Made by a program: the position numbers and the translations under genes
Assembly (NCBI GenBank): GCA_903813345.2
Contig: CAIIXF020000002.1
Coordinates: 23,016,455 to 23,080,454 of the forward strand
Direction: 5' to 3'
DNA: 64,000 bases
Source: Owenia fusiformis
Taxonomy: Eukaryota; Annelida; Polychaeta; Sabellida; Oweniidae
Shown here: positions 10,468-22,480 of the stretch, in pieces
Position numbering within the stretch: position 1 is the stretch's first letter
Layout of the letters: each line of letters starts with the position of its first letter
The notes under the pieces: generated by a model
Databases searched by the model: none
Told to the model about the DNA's origin: nothing
The model's input: the letters and a program-made list of their open reading frames with translations, nothing else

Positions 10468-13400
10468 TTATCCAACGATTCCAGCATCCTTGCGAAGTTT
10501 TTCCAATAATTCGAGGTTGTTCACTGCAAAACTCTGGTCTGAAAAAGAAACAAAGACTGTTTGTTGTCCGCTTCAGACCAACGTAGAATATGGTCCCGAT
10601 TAAGGATACTAGCGGTTATAGGTAAACTCTTTCCTGTATAAAAAGGCTGTTTCCCCTTTCTGGCCCAGCTACTATTTGGTTCATGAACCGAGGTTCATTC
10701 TCGATAGGGTAAGTACTAATCTATCAGAAAACTTTGGTTACAAACAGAATTTTTAGAGATGGCGGGGAAATTTTCGAGACTATTTAGATCAGAATAATTT
10801 TCAGTGACAGGTAGCTTTTCTGTGGTACACTGTCAACTTACACAGAAACTCTACGACGGTATTCCTGAATGGTATTCCTCGATGTCACCGTAATACAATA
10901 ATTCCGAGAGGACAAATCGTGAACTTCAATTGTACAGTTGTAAACTATAACTACGGTAAATGGTGACTAAGGACTAACTTGATATGTGTTTGAAAAGAAA
11001 GTTCGATCAGTGGAACAATTTCTTTTTGTGGAACAAAATTAGTTCTATTATGAATTTACATTATGGAATAGTACTCACGCAGACAGTAACCCTTTATATG
11101 TATGTACTCATTACAACATATAATATTCTTCTCTGGGCAGATAGGCACAGGCCCCAATCTGTATCCAATCATCTGGATATTTCTGAATTTTGACCTGGAA
11201 GCATTTATATAAAATTTATAAATGGCCAATACACTTAAGTAAAAATCAAAATCTGGGTCTTTTTTCTTAAATAAAGTGAAATAGTTTTTTGGGGAAATCG
11301 GGAGAAAACTGCTTTCCGCGGGTCAATGACAACGGAATCTGAATTTCAAATAATTAATAGATACAACGGCACGTGACAAGATGTGACAACGGACTCAAGC
11401 GGACCGTTGTCAAATATTACCGTTGTCATCCCGATTTTACAGCACATCCACATGATTCTCGGAGAGAAATGTCTATCATCTTTAACATGAGAAACCTATT
11501 AAAGTCGTTTTGCTTTTAAGTAATTGAGTTTCAAACAATCAGTAAAGTAATGTACATGTAAAAAGATATGTATATTGAATAAACAACTGACGCTGATTTT
11601 TAAAATGTAAAATAAATGTAGGTTTAACTTACACATATCCCTGCTCCATTTTATAACAACGCACACTGCCTTTTGGGCCACATCTTCTAGACTTTTTAAG
11701 GTTGGCTCTCTCAGCGAAGTATTCTCCTTTGTTGTAGTAGAACATTTGTACAGGTCGTGCTGGTTTAGGTATACAACACATATTCTTGCTGAAAAGCATT
11801 CGTATACAAATATGTATGCACACACAAGTGCCAATGGGAAAGGACCAAATATTATTACAGAAAACATCAAGAAAAAACATCTAAGAGGACATCATACGTC
11901 ATAAGAAGGATAAACCACACATCCAAAGCATGTGGCCCTGACAAAATCACAAACAAGATGCTTCAAATATGCTCAAAATCCTTATCAAAACCTATGTCTA
12001 AACTATTTAACCAAATACTACTTGATCAAACATTTCCTACAATTTGGAAAAACGGATAGGTATGCCCGATCTGATAAATCTGACCCCGAAAATTATAGGC
12101 TGATAACTCTCCTAAATATTCTTTCTCGAGAGAAAATTCTCGAGAAAATTATATATAAGAATATGATATTTCAAATGACAAATAACCATTTACTCTACAA
12201 CTTACAATCTGGATTTTTAAAGGGACACAGTATGCAAGACCAAATTATTGCAATTACTGAATTTATCCATCAGCGGCTTGAAACAGGTAATAATGTTAAA
12301 GGAATCTTCCTAGATATAGCGGCTGCATTTGACACTGTTCCCCACAACTTACTTCTTTATAAACTTTGATCAACCCACTGTAAATATCATCAAATCCTAT
12401 CTCTCAAACAGAATTTTTTTGTTAACGTCTATGGCAATTTATCTGAACCCTCTGAAAATCACTATGTAAATGCAGGGGTTCCTCAAGGTTCTTTTTTAGG
12501 ACCACTTCTTTTCTCATTTACATCAATGATTTGCCAGACTTAGTTCAATCACTGTGTTGTATTTATGGGGATGATACATCCATTTTTCGCGAATTTGATC
12601 CGGCAAATCCAAATCACTCACTGGCTATTCTTAAAAATGAACTGAATCTGATTTCCAAGTGGTTTGATACCTGGAATTTATTTTTAAAGCCTCATAAAGT
12701 GCGGATTTAACATTTATTAAATCTAGGCAAAAAGCTCCCTACCTTGCACCCTTATTTCTTGGAAAGGATGAAATTCCAAAGGTTCGATCTCATAAGCATC
12801 TTGGTGTTATTTTTGACCACAAATTAACTTTTCATGACCATGCTAGACATGTGTCAAATAAGTATCAAAATATCGTCCCTCTACTATTAAAAGGTTCTAT
12901 GTCCTCATGTACCATATTGAGAAGACGGAGGACAAACATTTAGGTTCCTCTATCTTTGTGATACAGTACAGTAGAATTTTTACAAGAATGCTCATGCATT
13001 ATATTATAAAAATGGTGTATTGGAGAGAAAACTTTCATGTTTAGGCTACATGACCGTGCAAAAAATGTCTGAAAATATTGATTGGTTTATCTTTGCTCTT
13101 GATATATCTTTTGAGACACCCTGTAAATGTAAGTAGTGTACTTAGTTACTTTTTTCCAAGGTCGCCCCCTGATCTTCTTACTTGCTCTATCAATTCCTTG
13201 TTAGTCATCACCACATTTTTAGCTGAAACAAAACATTCCGTTCAGCTTTGGACGAGTAAACACCAGCAAATGAGATTGGGCACTGGCAGATCCAGAAGCT
13301 AACAAGGGGGGGGGGGGCACATTTCAAGTTACGAAAAAGCTTTCCGCGCCTAATTAATTTTTTTGAAAAACTAAGGCCCATTATTGTCTGATAATTTTGG

Positions 13401-16400
13401 ATAAAAAGGACCCAAAAAAGGCCAAGATATGCCTAAAAGACCTATTTTTAAGGCCCTACAAACAAATTTGGAGCCCGCGCCCCATGGTACCCCTGGATCC
13501 GCCAGTTTTGAGTCGTGGCAATCTTTCTCAGGTTTGCATTTATGTTCGATTTATTGTGCAGATGGCCACCCACAAGTTCAGGGCTTTCAAAGTGACGACC
13601 AAATCATGTATCAAGTATGATCGAGAAGACTATATTCGAATTTATACCTTGTTGTATGTATCCTGACTAAACCTATGGTATGTAACACATTCGAATGTTT
13701 CTAAACTAAACAACCAGGACCAATTATCTCTAGGATCAAAATTATAATTATTTAAAATAAACATAATAGGAATGGGTGAGTGTTTACTATACCTATGCAA
13801 TTGCCATGTACTGCTTCGAACCCGTTACAACACGTAACCTGGTTAGGGGGACATGTTCTGTATTCAGTCCTGTACATTTTTTTCTGGCGGTACAATGTCA
13901 ATCTCCTACAAGAAAACTATAGGGATGTTGATACATTCAGAAACACAAAAGGGGTCACGAAATTATACTGCTACGTGAAACCTGTAACCCTTTTGCTATG
14001 TGTGAACATGTGCTTTCAAATACACTGGTGATCCACTGATTACGCTGATTACCGAAACGGTTCGTTTCGGTAACAAAATGTCGGAACATCGAAGGTACGA
14101 TTTTTCTTTTTTCCTTATTTCACACGTTGTAGGCAGAATTCCCACGACATTTTTAGTATCAGCATCATATGTTTAAGAAAATGTATAAATTTTCGAACAA
14201 ATAGTTCAGAAGACAACAGAATCGTCGATTAAATTGCTTGCTTAAGTTACATAAACGGTATTTCGAAAAAAAGTTAATATCTGCACTTTTAACCCAAGCC
14301 GTTTATGCAACTTAAGCGAGGAATCGAATCGACGATTATGTTGTCTTCTGAGCTATTTTTCCGCAAACATATACATTTTCTAAAACATATGATACTGATA
14401 TATACGTTTGTAAGAAAAAACGTCGTGGGATTCTGCCTACAACGCGTGAAATAAGGAAAAAAGAAAAATCGTACCTTCGACGTTCCGACATTTTGTAATC
14501 AGCGGTATCAGTGGATCACCAGTGTATTTGAAAGCACATGTTCACACATAGCAAAATATACGTGCATGTGATATACAAAATGTACTGTAGGTGTGGTGTA
14601 CATTTAACTATATATCACGAGATGGACGAACGGTATGATACTGATATACGTTTGTAAGAAAAAACGTCGTGGGATTCTGCCTACAACGCGTGAAATAAGG
14701 AAAAAAGAAAAATCGTACCTTCGACGTTCCTACATTTTGTTACCGAAACGAACCGTTTTGGTAACCAGCGTAATCGAGCGGGTCACCAGTGAATATTCAC
14801 TTATTAAATCACGTGCACATTTTAAATCTTTGTCATTTTATAGGAAAGCGTAAAAAGAAAGAATATTTTGTTATGAAAAAGATTTCGTTGTACCTATTTA
14901 GCTGCTCTGATCTGTAACATCTCACTGATCCCTTTGGGCCACATCTTCTTGACACCCTGCCCATATAATATTGTTGCTGATAATATGACTCAGATACATA
15001 ATATGGGACTTGTCTTGGTGAAACATCCACTTTGCAGCATTTGTTTTCTTCCTCTAGAAATACACATACACTTTGTCAAGTACAAGATTTAATGTATCAA
15101 TATTTTTGTTTGGCATAAACTTTTAGAATGGATGTCAAGATTACTAGGCGTAACTTATATAAAATATATCCTTGCTACTTCGCAGTTCAAACATGACAAA
15201 AGATTCTGCAAACATCACCCCCCCCCCACCCTAGCATGTGTGTTTAAAGTTGATTATCACCCGGCAACTCCACCATCAATAATTGCATATAGAATTTTCT
15301 AGTCCCGGGTGTTTCTTCATCTGTGCATTATTTCCAGTTCCACAAATGCGTATGATAAAAGATTTAACAGTAATAGGTATTAGTAAACTAACTTGTACAA
15401 TAGCCTTTCAAATTGTAGTAGCCTGGACAGCAAATTTTCTTATTCTGCGGACAAGGACGGGGTGCCATTCTATAGGCCAACTTCTGTCTGTATACGGGTG
15501 CGTTTCTGTAATAATCCAAATGAAAGCTTTTTTAAATAAATATCAGCAAATTTGCTCAATCATTTATACTTGTACATATGATTCTAGGGTCAGAGAGATT
15601 CTGTCAATATTTTATCATTCTGATGCCCATAGCATCTCTCTCTCTCTCTGTTTCATCGCAGATCTCTCCAGAAGGATAGAGATGGAGAGGGCGTAGCTAA
15701 CAACGATGATATTTGATGATTCGAAGAAGTCAGTCCTTCTATTCAATCGAACGCTACTGGTAGAACATGCACATGCACACACATGCAACAAAACATTCTA
15801 TCAAAATCAATTTAATTCTATGAATTCGTCTTATAGCGTGTGACGTGCACGGGACTACAGCCAGGGAGAGGAATAGTTGTTGGTGAATCATAACTCGCCC
15901 TCGCACCGCCTTGTGTTAGAAATTTCGATGTTTTTTGTACTGCTTTCAACACAATCCCGTGAAAAAATGTCCTTTTGGTACAAATAATAGTAAACATTTT
16001 GAGTTTAGGCCACATTAACATAATCTGTATAATGAGCCTGTTACCTGTATTGTGTCGCATGGGAGGCATCGTGGTAAGCCACGCCCTCTCCATCTCTATC
16101 CTTCTGGATCTGCGATGCAACAGAGAGAGATGCTATGAGTATCAGAATGCATGGGAGGTACATCTCCGACTTCCTTTTGTTCCACATCTTCGATATTGCG
16201 TAACTATGTCCATTTGGTAAACATACTAGTAAACATTTTGAGTTTAGGCCACATTAACATAATCTGTATAGTCAACTTGTTACCTGTATTGTGTCGCATG
16301 GGAGGTACATCTCCGACTTCCTTTTGGTCCACATCTTCGATATTGCGTAACTTGTGCAGAAACTTGTCTTTGTCCGGATACCTCGGTAGTGTAAAACGAT

Positions 16401-17103
16401 TCTTTCTTTGGGGTGTCGTCAATGGAACAACAAACGTGTTTTCTAAAATCAGAAAAATTGATAAAACTGACGCAATGTTACATTTACAAGTACATCTCAT
16501 ATAATGACATAAACTAAACATACTTAGAAAGTTTGGTTTTAATGTATAAAATAAAACTAACAATTATATCTTTAACGAGTTAAATAATGATATATTTTAT
16601 AACTTGCATCTCAGAACAGGTTTTGACACGGCCAATGGAGTCGTTCGTTATGCATTATATATTTTATTTCAAATGAATAAAAACATTAACCAAAAATTAA
16701 AATAATTGTTTATTACGATGCTGGATTGAGAGGGTCGAAATAGCTTGCTACGTCATCCCCTCTGGCCTGGAATAAAATCAAAACGAATAGTTATGAACAA
16801 CTGTATTCAAACTAACTATATGTTTATTTCATAGATGTCATGCAAAGGCAGTAGTACACATTCGAACATTGAAAACGAATCGTTAAAACAACTTTTTTTC
16901 AAGCTTACCTTATTTCATAGATGAGCTATTAACAGCTGTACAGATTTGAACTAAAAACGAATCTTTCTTAAAACTTCTTAAATTATTATACAGTGCCATT
17001 CTTATCTGATCGTACTAAATGTTTCTTCATCAAAAAGTACCGTTATTACCTCAGTATACTGCCAGGAGACGATGACTGCTAAAACTAAAAACAAACCATT
17101 CAT
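10468..17103 (-). CDS. Secreted three-module Cys-rich (EMI-like) protein, copy 2; complete
   Basis: Ten exons on the minus strand: 17050-17103, 16717-16766, 16284-16442, 15393-15505, 14894-15053, 13793-13905, 13150-13222, 11633-11788, 11079-11194, 10468-10538. They sum to 1065 nt (354 residues) with every junction GT/AG and in phase. Residues 1-18 form a signal peptide, followed by a short acidic exon (ASYFDPLNPA). Three modules follow at about 37-124, 129-215 and 243-330. Each is encoded by two exons and has eight cysteines: CC, then RCGPKGSxRC, then C-x6-CC-x9-C. A linker exon rich in charged helix (KELIEQVRR) separates modules 2 and 3, and the terminal exon ends LEKLRKDAGIVG. The CC..G..C end resembles EMI domains of extracellular matrix proteins, but this is a motif-level guess. 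No splice defect is seen. A LINE fragment sits in the intron before exon 8. Confidence 0.85.
11800..13080 (+). mobile_element. Non-LTR retrotransposon fragment (reverse transcriptase), inside copy 2
   Basis: Plus-strand pieces show reverse-transcriptase motifs: CGPDKITNKML near 11930, FLDIAAAFDTVPHNLL near 12310, then YGDDTS near 12565 after a frameshift. Frameshifts and stops break the frame, and both element ends are missing, so it is dead. It lies opposite to the host gene, in the intron between exons 7 and 8. A nearly identical copy sits at the same place in copy 3 (27690-28990), so the insertion predates that duplication. YGDD replaces the FADD usual in animal LINEs. The clade is not resolved. 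Confidence 0.8.
13282..13507. mobile_element. MITE with GGATCC-containing inverted ends, in copy 2
   Basis: Ends ACTGGCAGATCCAG and CTGGATCCGCCAGT are inverted, with a poly-G run just inside the left end. The truncated copy lacks it: sequence near 21675-21700 reads straight across the empty site. The same element is in copy 3 at 29180-29406. The target duplication is not clear. Confidence 0.6.
14002..14545. repeat. Long hairpin (foldback) in copy 2 intron
   Basis: The two arms read as near-perfect reverse complements around a centre near 14260; landmark sequences are GGTGATCCACTGATTACGC on the left and its complement on the right. A partial third arm follows at about 14633-14792. The same structure with longer arms is in copy 3 (29981-30717). 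Short frames across it are arm translations, not genes. Confidence 0.75.
16010..16280 (-). repeat. Partial duplicate of the module 1 exon end in copy 2
   Basis: The 3' end of the module 1 exon with its donor site is repeated at 16034-16066 and 16149-16200, but the repeat lacks an acceptor and is interrupted by about 80 bases (16069-16148). That insert is an inverted copy of 15615-15700. The duplicate cannot be spliced in as a normal exon; the functional one is 16284-16442. Confidence 0.55.
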
Positions 17104-17152
17104 CCTGTTGAATATGTGAGTGAACTTAGTGATTGTTATAAACAGACTTGGG

Positions 17153-17162
17153 TATATTATAT
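17153..17162 (-). promoter_or_regulatory. TATA-like box of copy 2
   Basis: ATATAATATA on the minus strand, about 50 bases upstream of the start codon at 17103, in the same relative place as in copies 1 and 3. Confidence 0.5.
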
Positions 17163-17456
17163 CTATCTTATATTGATGTATAAATGTAGATAATATTATC
17201 AGTCATATGTTATGGATAGAAACAAATGTGGAAAGCCGTGTATTTTCCCATACAACAAGTGAACTTGTTCCGATTGCGGGGCGTAGCCATGATTCTAGAT
17301 AAGGGAAGGCAAAATGAACTGGACGAGTGAAATTGAACAGAGTTGAACAGAGTTCAATTTAAGACTCTGGACTGAATGTACCTAAATCTCGATCTCGACC
17401 TTTGATCTTCAAAATTTCAAATTGTCATTTTTTCATCGTTGATCGTTTTAACCTGG

Positions 17457-17905
17457 TATTGGTTGGTTGGTTGGTTGTTGGTTGGTTGATTGGTTGGTTT
17501 GATATTTTTCCGTTCGTTGGTTGGTTGTCTGGCTGGTTAGATGGTTGGTTTGTTGCTTCCTTGCTTGGTTTGACGGAAGCTTGGTTTGTTGCTTGTTTGG
17601 TTTATTGGCTTCTTGCTTGGTTGTTTATCTTGTTGCTTGGTTGGTTGGTTGGTTACTTTCTCGGTTGCTTGGTTTTGTGATTGATTGGCCATTTGCTTAG
17701 TTGCATGTACGAATGTTTGTTGGTTTGCTTGGTAGGTGGATGGGGAAGTAGGTTAGTTGGTTAATAACTTGTTTGGTTGCTTGGTTGATTGCCTGCTTCA
17801 GTAGTTGCTTTTTTGGTTGGTTACTTTCGTGGTTGGTTGGTTACTTCCTTGGTTGCTTGCTTGATTGGGTTCTTGGTTGGCTGCTTGCTCGGTTACTTGC
17901 TAACT
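17457..17905. repeat. TTGG/TTGC-rich tetranucleotide tract
   Basis: About 450 bases of degenerate (TTGG)n with TTGC, TTGT and TTGA variants. The open frame across it (rich in Gly-Trp-Leu-Val) is a translation of the repeat and not a gene. Confidence 0.9.
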
Positions 17906-17909
17906 TGAA

Positions 17910-18700
17910 TGATAACATCTTATGTAAACTATACGGATAAAATAAAATTAATCTTACAGTATGATGGTAAAGATATTTCATTTGCAACTTGGTCTGAAGC
18001 ATTTACGTGTAAAGTAGATGCAAAGTCCCTAATTGTTTATTGGACTTGGTTACACATAGCTCAAGTAATCTGTACACAGGGTTATGCAAAGCCTCAAAAA
18101 TGCACGTTCCTTGGACACACATGAGTAGAGTGCGCACTTCACTCATTTGACCCGTGTTACTCAAGTGTTGTCCAGAAATATTTTCCCGGGGGTTTAATTT
18201 AAAAAAAAAAGTATTTAACTTTTTCTTAAATATAGTTTTCTAGGATTCTTACGGGCAAAAAGTGATATTAAAACTTCAAAAACCATATGCTTGTCTGGTT
18301 TTTCTAAATAAGAGGCCCATCATGAAGTGCCAGTATTTGACAAAAGAGGGCGTGGCACTTCCTCATTTCGCTTAGGAAACGGACACAGTTCCAAAAGAAA
18401 CGAAAATCGAAGACAGTACACAGCTTTATGCATGAAACGAAAACAGCATAAGTGTTCGATCCTTATGCAAATAATATATATAAAAATTTGAGAAATAGCA
18501 AATATATTTTTTGTAAAACCGATACTAATCTCCATAAATCATAGAATATCAGTATTTTATTCTTTATATTAATATAATACTATATTATAGTATATACATG
18601 TGTATATTTAAAAAACTCTTTGAATAAAATAAGACACAAACACATATGCATAAAGATACGTATATTTTTCCTTTATAACATATCCATACAAGTACAAACA
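17910..18700. other. Spacer between copy 2 promoter and the truncated copy
   Basis: No family exon, mobile-element end or splice-linked frame is recognised. Short frames at 17909-18124 and 18320-18535 have no support. Confidence 0.5.
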
Positions 18701-18706
18701 ATTCAT

Positions 18707-21624
18707 TTATCCAACAATTCCGGCGTCCTTGCGCAGTTTTTCCAACAATTCCAGGTTGTTTACTGCAAAACTCTGGTCTAGAAAGAAAATAAAAATTGAC
18801 TGTTGTCGGGTTTAGACCAACATATTGTTTGTAGTACGTTAAAACCGATTGAAAGAAAAATTGAAATGTTTCTGCAGGAGAGTCTTGGTTTTTCTGTTTA
18901 AAATAAGAAGTTACTGAACCAAGCACTGGCTTCTGCTGTGTAAAGGTCTCCTCACAAATAGGCGAATCCATTAAACGCCGCCTAATGAATTGAGTCTTGT
19001 AAATTCTGTCTATTGATAACGCAAATATGCAAAACGAAGCACAGCTTTAATTTGCGAAGCCATCTAAGTTTTTTTTTTTTTTATCTAAGCATACTCATGA
19101 GAACTGACGTTGAGGGGGTCAGCTATGTGTGAGGAGGCTTTGAATGTACCCTCACGATTGACCAAATTTTGGAGTTTATCTCATGTTTATTTTCCTGCCT
19201 CTGCCCTCTTGATTTTTTGTCCAATGGCGATGCTTCAAAATGACGGTAATGTTAGCCTTGCCTCAGTCGATGTCCTTTTATTTATTTTTTAATTTTATTT
19301 TTACAGATAATACCGACTTGGGCAAGGCTATAAGGTGCATTAATATAGAGGGTCGAATGACAAACTGTAAATTACTATATTGTAAATTGAAACTTAATGG
19401 TTACCACGACCACGACCGAAATAATTATTTGAAACGATATCTCAATCAGTGGAACATATATGACTTCAATACGAAATTACTATGTGTGTTAATAAACATG
19501 TACAGTAGTTGTACTCACGCAGACAGTAACCCTTTATATGTATGTACTCATTGCAACATATGATATTCTTCTCTGGACAGATAGGCACAGGCCCCAATCT
19601 GTATCCAATCATCTGGATATTTCTGAATTTGGACCTGAAGGTATTTATACAACATTTATGAATGGCCAAAACACCTGCATACATATCAGGGGTATATATA
19701 ATTGGGGTATATATTATGAAAACAGGAAAAAATCTGAGTTCTTTTTCTGAAAAATCGAAGAAAATTGCTATAAAAAATCGGGGTTTCTAAACATTCAGAA
19801 CACAGCGAGAAAAAGAAAACATCTAAGAGTACACCAGTAACTATAAGGACAACAAACCCCAATTATCCCCAGATTATAATCTAACGGGAAACGATATCTA
19901 TTATCATCCACGGCTTTTAATGTACCAACATCAAAATCCAAGACTATTACACCAAGTGACATTTCCCATTAAAATACATGTTGAAGAATAAATTTAAATT
20001 GATAACAATACTCATAGAGCAAAAATAGTTGCAGATACTAACTATTTTGAAAGCCCAGACAAAATCCAGTCTCGAAGTCCATAAGCGTTTCAAAGGGACT
20101 TCCCATAGTGAGAGATGTCTTTCAGCTAGACTTTCAAAACATATTGGAAAATCGTTTTGTTTTGAGGTAATTAAGATAACAATGTCCAAATGTTATGTAA
20201 ATTGAATAAACCACTGACCAATCAAGGTATTTTTAAAATTGTAAAATAAATGGAGGTTGAACGTATACATACCTGTATCCCGGCTCCGATCTATAACAAC
20301 GCTCACTGCCTTTTGGGCCACATCGTGTTGTCTGTAGAAGGTTGACTTTCTGAACGAAGTATTCTCCTTTGTTGTAGTAGTACTTTTGTACAGGACGTGT
20401 GGGTTTAGGTATACTGGTCTATATGGAATTCAAGACTGCAAATAGTTGTGTTTCTCGTCTGTTTATTATCATATTAGAATCGTAACAAAGACCCAGATTT
20501 TCACAGGCTGGTATCGAAAGATTTGTCAGCTGTGACGGAGCATGCTATTTTTCATAAAAACACTAAGAATGCTTCACGATTTATATTTTAACTCATATGT
20601 TTCGTTATATCAAAGATAATTACATACTCCATGCAATGGATATATCATTTACGTGTAACCTTCACTTCTGTTTGAAGTCCAATAACGCTAGGAGTAAAAT
20701 CTATTGAAAACGGCGCCAGAGTATCAAACTCTAAAATGTATCATTTATTTTTTAACTTTTTAATGGCATGATATAGTGACACGATAATATTAACATATAT
20801 TTTCAGCATAACTCTGAATGTATTAATGAGATATTTTAAAATGCAATTGGTCTTTTTAATTTAAAAAAAATAATAATATTAATATTTTTTGTCCGCTGTG
20901 ACGGAGCATTTTCACAGTTCACATTTGCAACTGCTCCGTCACAGCGGACAAAAAAATTAAACATTATTTTTCAAAAAAGAACTAAAAAGACCAAATACAT
21001 CAACATCTCATTTATACCTTCATAGTTATGCTGAAACCATGTGTAAATATTATCGTGTTACTTTATGGTGCCATTAGAAAGTTAAACAAGAAATGGTACA
21101 TTTTGAAGTATGATACTCCGGCGCCATTTTCAATAGCTTTTCTTCCCAGCGTAATTGGACTTCAAACAGAAGTGAAAGTTACCCGCAAATGATATATCCA
21201 TTGCTTGGAGTAAGTAATTTTGTATGGTATAACGAAACATATGAGTTAAAAAATAAATCGTGAAGTATTCTTAGTGTTTTTATGAAAAATAGCATGCTCC
21301 GTCACAGCGGACAAATATTTCGATACCAGCCTGTGATTTTATGATTTATGTCAAAAATATGACCTCATATTTTATTCTGGCTTTGCAAAAGACCTTAATT
21401 GCTACGCGATTTTGGTCTTTTAACAATGAACAAAATAAGAATTATTTCGGTCGTATATTACGCCATAAATCATAAAACCTTGGTCTTTATTCCTTAGGTA
21501 AAGAATTGTAGTAGTGTGCTAAAAATAAATGCATGATATACAATGATTACTTTTTTTCCAAGGTCGCCTCCTGATCTTTTTACTTGTTCTATCAATTCCT
21601 TGTTAGTCATCACCACATTTTTAT
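18707..21624 (-). pseudogene. Truncated copy of the Cys-rich gene (linker to terminal exon)
   Basis: Remaining exons on the minus strand: linker exon 21551-21624, module 3 first half about 20270-20413, module 3 second half 19519-19634, terminal exon 18707-18777. The linker exon has one extra A in its terminal A run (74 nt instead of 73), which shifts the phase. The module 3 first-half exon has lost its 5' part, including the acceptor and the CC pair, at about 20413. The last two exons are the normal length (116 and 71 nt), and the terminal exon differs from copies 2 and 3 mainly at third positions, so it decayed late or diverged under constraint. No signal or earlier module exons are found upstream; only intron sequence (22305-22450) survives. 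Confidence 0.75.
20502..21335. mobile_element. Near-perfect palindromic foldback element
   Basis: Arms of about 400 bases run from CACAGGCTGGTATCGAAA inward to a centre near 20925 and back out. Around the centre CCGCTGTGACGGAGCA appears in both orientations. Flanks show a 5-bp duplication ATTTT (20497-20501 and 21336-21340). There is no coding content. A degraded relative lies at 32640-32935. Confidence 0.8.
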
Positions 21625-21639
21625 CTGAAACAGAACATA

Positions 21640-22480
21640 CAGTTTAGCTTTGTACAAGTAAACACAAGCAAGGGAGATTGAGTCTTGAGTCGTGGCAGTC
21701 TTTCCCAGATTTGCTCTATTTGTTCAGTTTATAGTTGTGTATCTTCAAAATTGTATGGCCTTCTTAGCAACACAACATTATGGACCCCTCTGGACCAAAG
21801 TATTGTTTTATTCTTTCCGTCGATTTTTAACACGTCAAAAATATATTGAACTCTTCAAGAAGACAACATGTAAATTACGTGTCGGGTAACAACCAATCGA
21901 ATCGATGCATGACCACTGCAATATATATACAGGGTATATGTATACATGTCACATTTTCATCTATACATGTCACTTTTGCTGTGTTAAAGATATGACCGTA
22001 CTTGGTGTAGATGGCCCACCATACAAGTTCAGTGCAACGAAGATTGGTTCCCAGAATCGAGGTCGATATTTTCTAATAATGAAAACGCCGAAATGTCGTT
22101 ATTTTCTGATTTTTTTACCGATAATAAATTCAAAATAAACAGTTCAAATGATTCGAACCAATATCTCGATCATTTCTTGTGAGTTATAGAATTTTTCGTC
22201 AGGAAATAAGACCAAAATTCACGATTCAAATGTTGAAGTGAACAAAATGGCGGCTGTTGGAATTCGAATTTTGTAGCACGACATCCCCATATATGGGACA
22301 GAATATCGATGTTGCACTCTGGGAGCCAATCCTCCTTGAGTTCAATGCCTTCAAAGTGACGACCAAAATCATGTATCAACAAGTATGATTAAGAAGACTA
22401 TACCTTGTTGTACGTATCCTGACATTCCGATGTTTCTAAACAAAACAACCAGGACCAATTATCTTAGAAATATGGATAAA
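21640..22480. other. Remnant intron of the truncated copy and spacer
   Basis: About 21650-21700 and 22305-22450 match intron between the linker exon and module 2 in copies 2 and 3. The middle part (21720-22300) has no recognised content. Confidence 0.5.

Noticed and set aside
11499-11880. 123- and 83-residue minus-strand frames as independent genes
   Set aside because: They read through the module 3 exon 11633-11788, one of them in the wrong frame; only the spliced frame keeps the cysteine pattern.
13150-13222. TAA directly after GDLGKK as the end of a gene
   Set aside because: The TAA overlaps a GTAACT donor, and splicing there in phase 2 joins exactly to the next module's acceptor in both complete copies, so this is an internal linker exon.
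17402-17680. 92-residue Gly/Trp/Leu-rich open frame
   Set aside because: It is a translation of the TTGG repeat.
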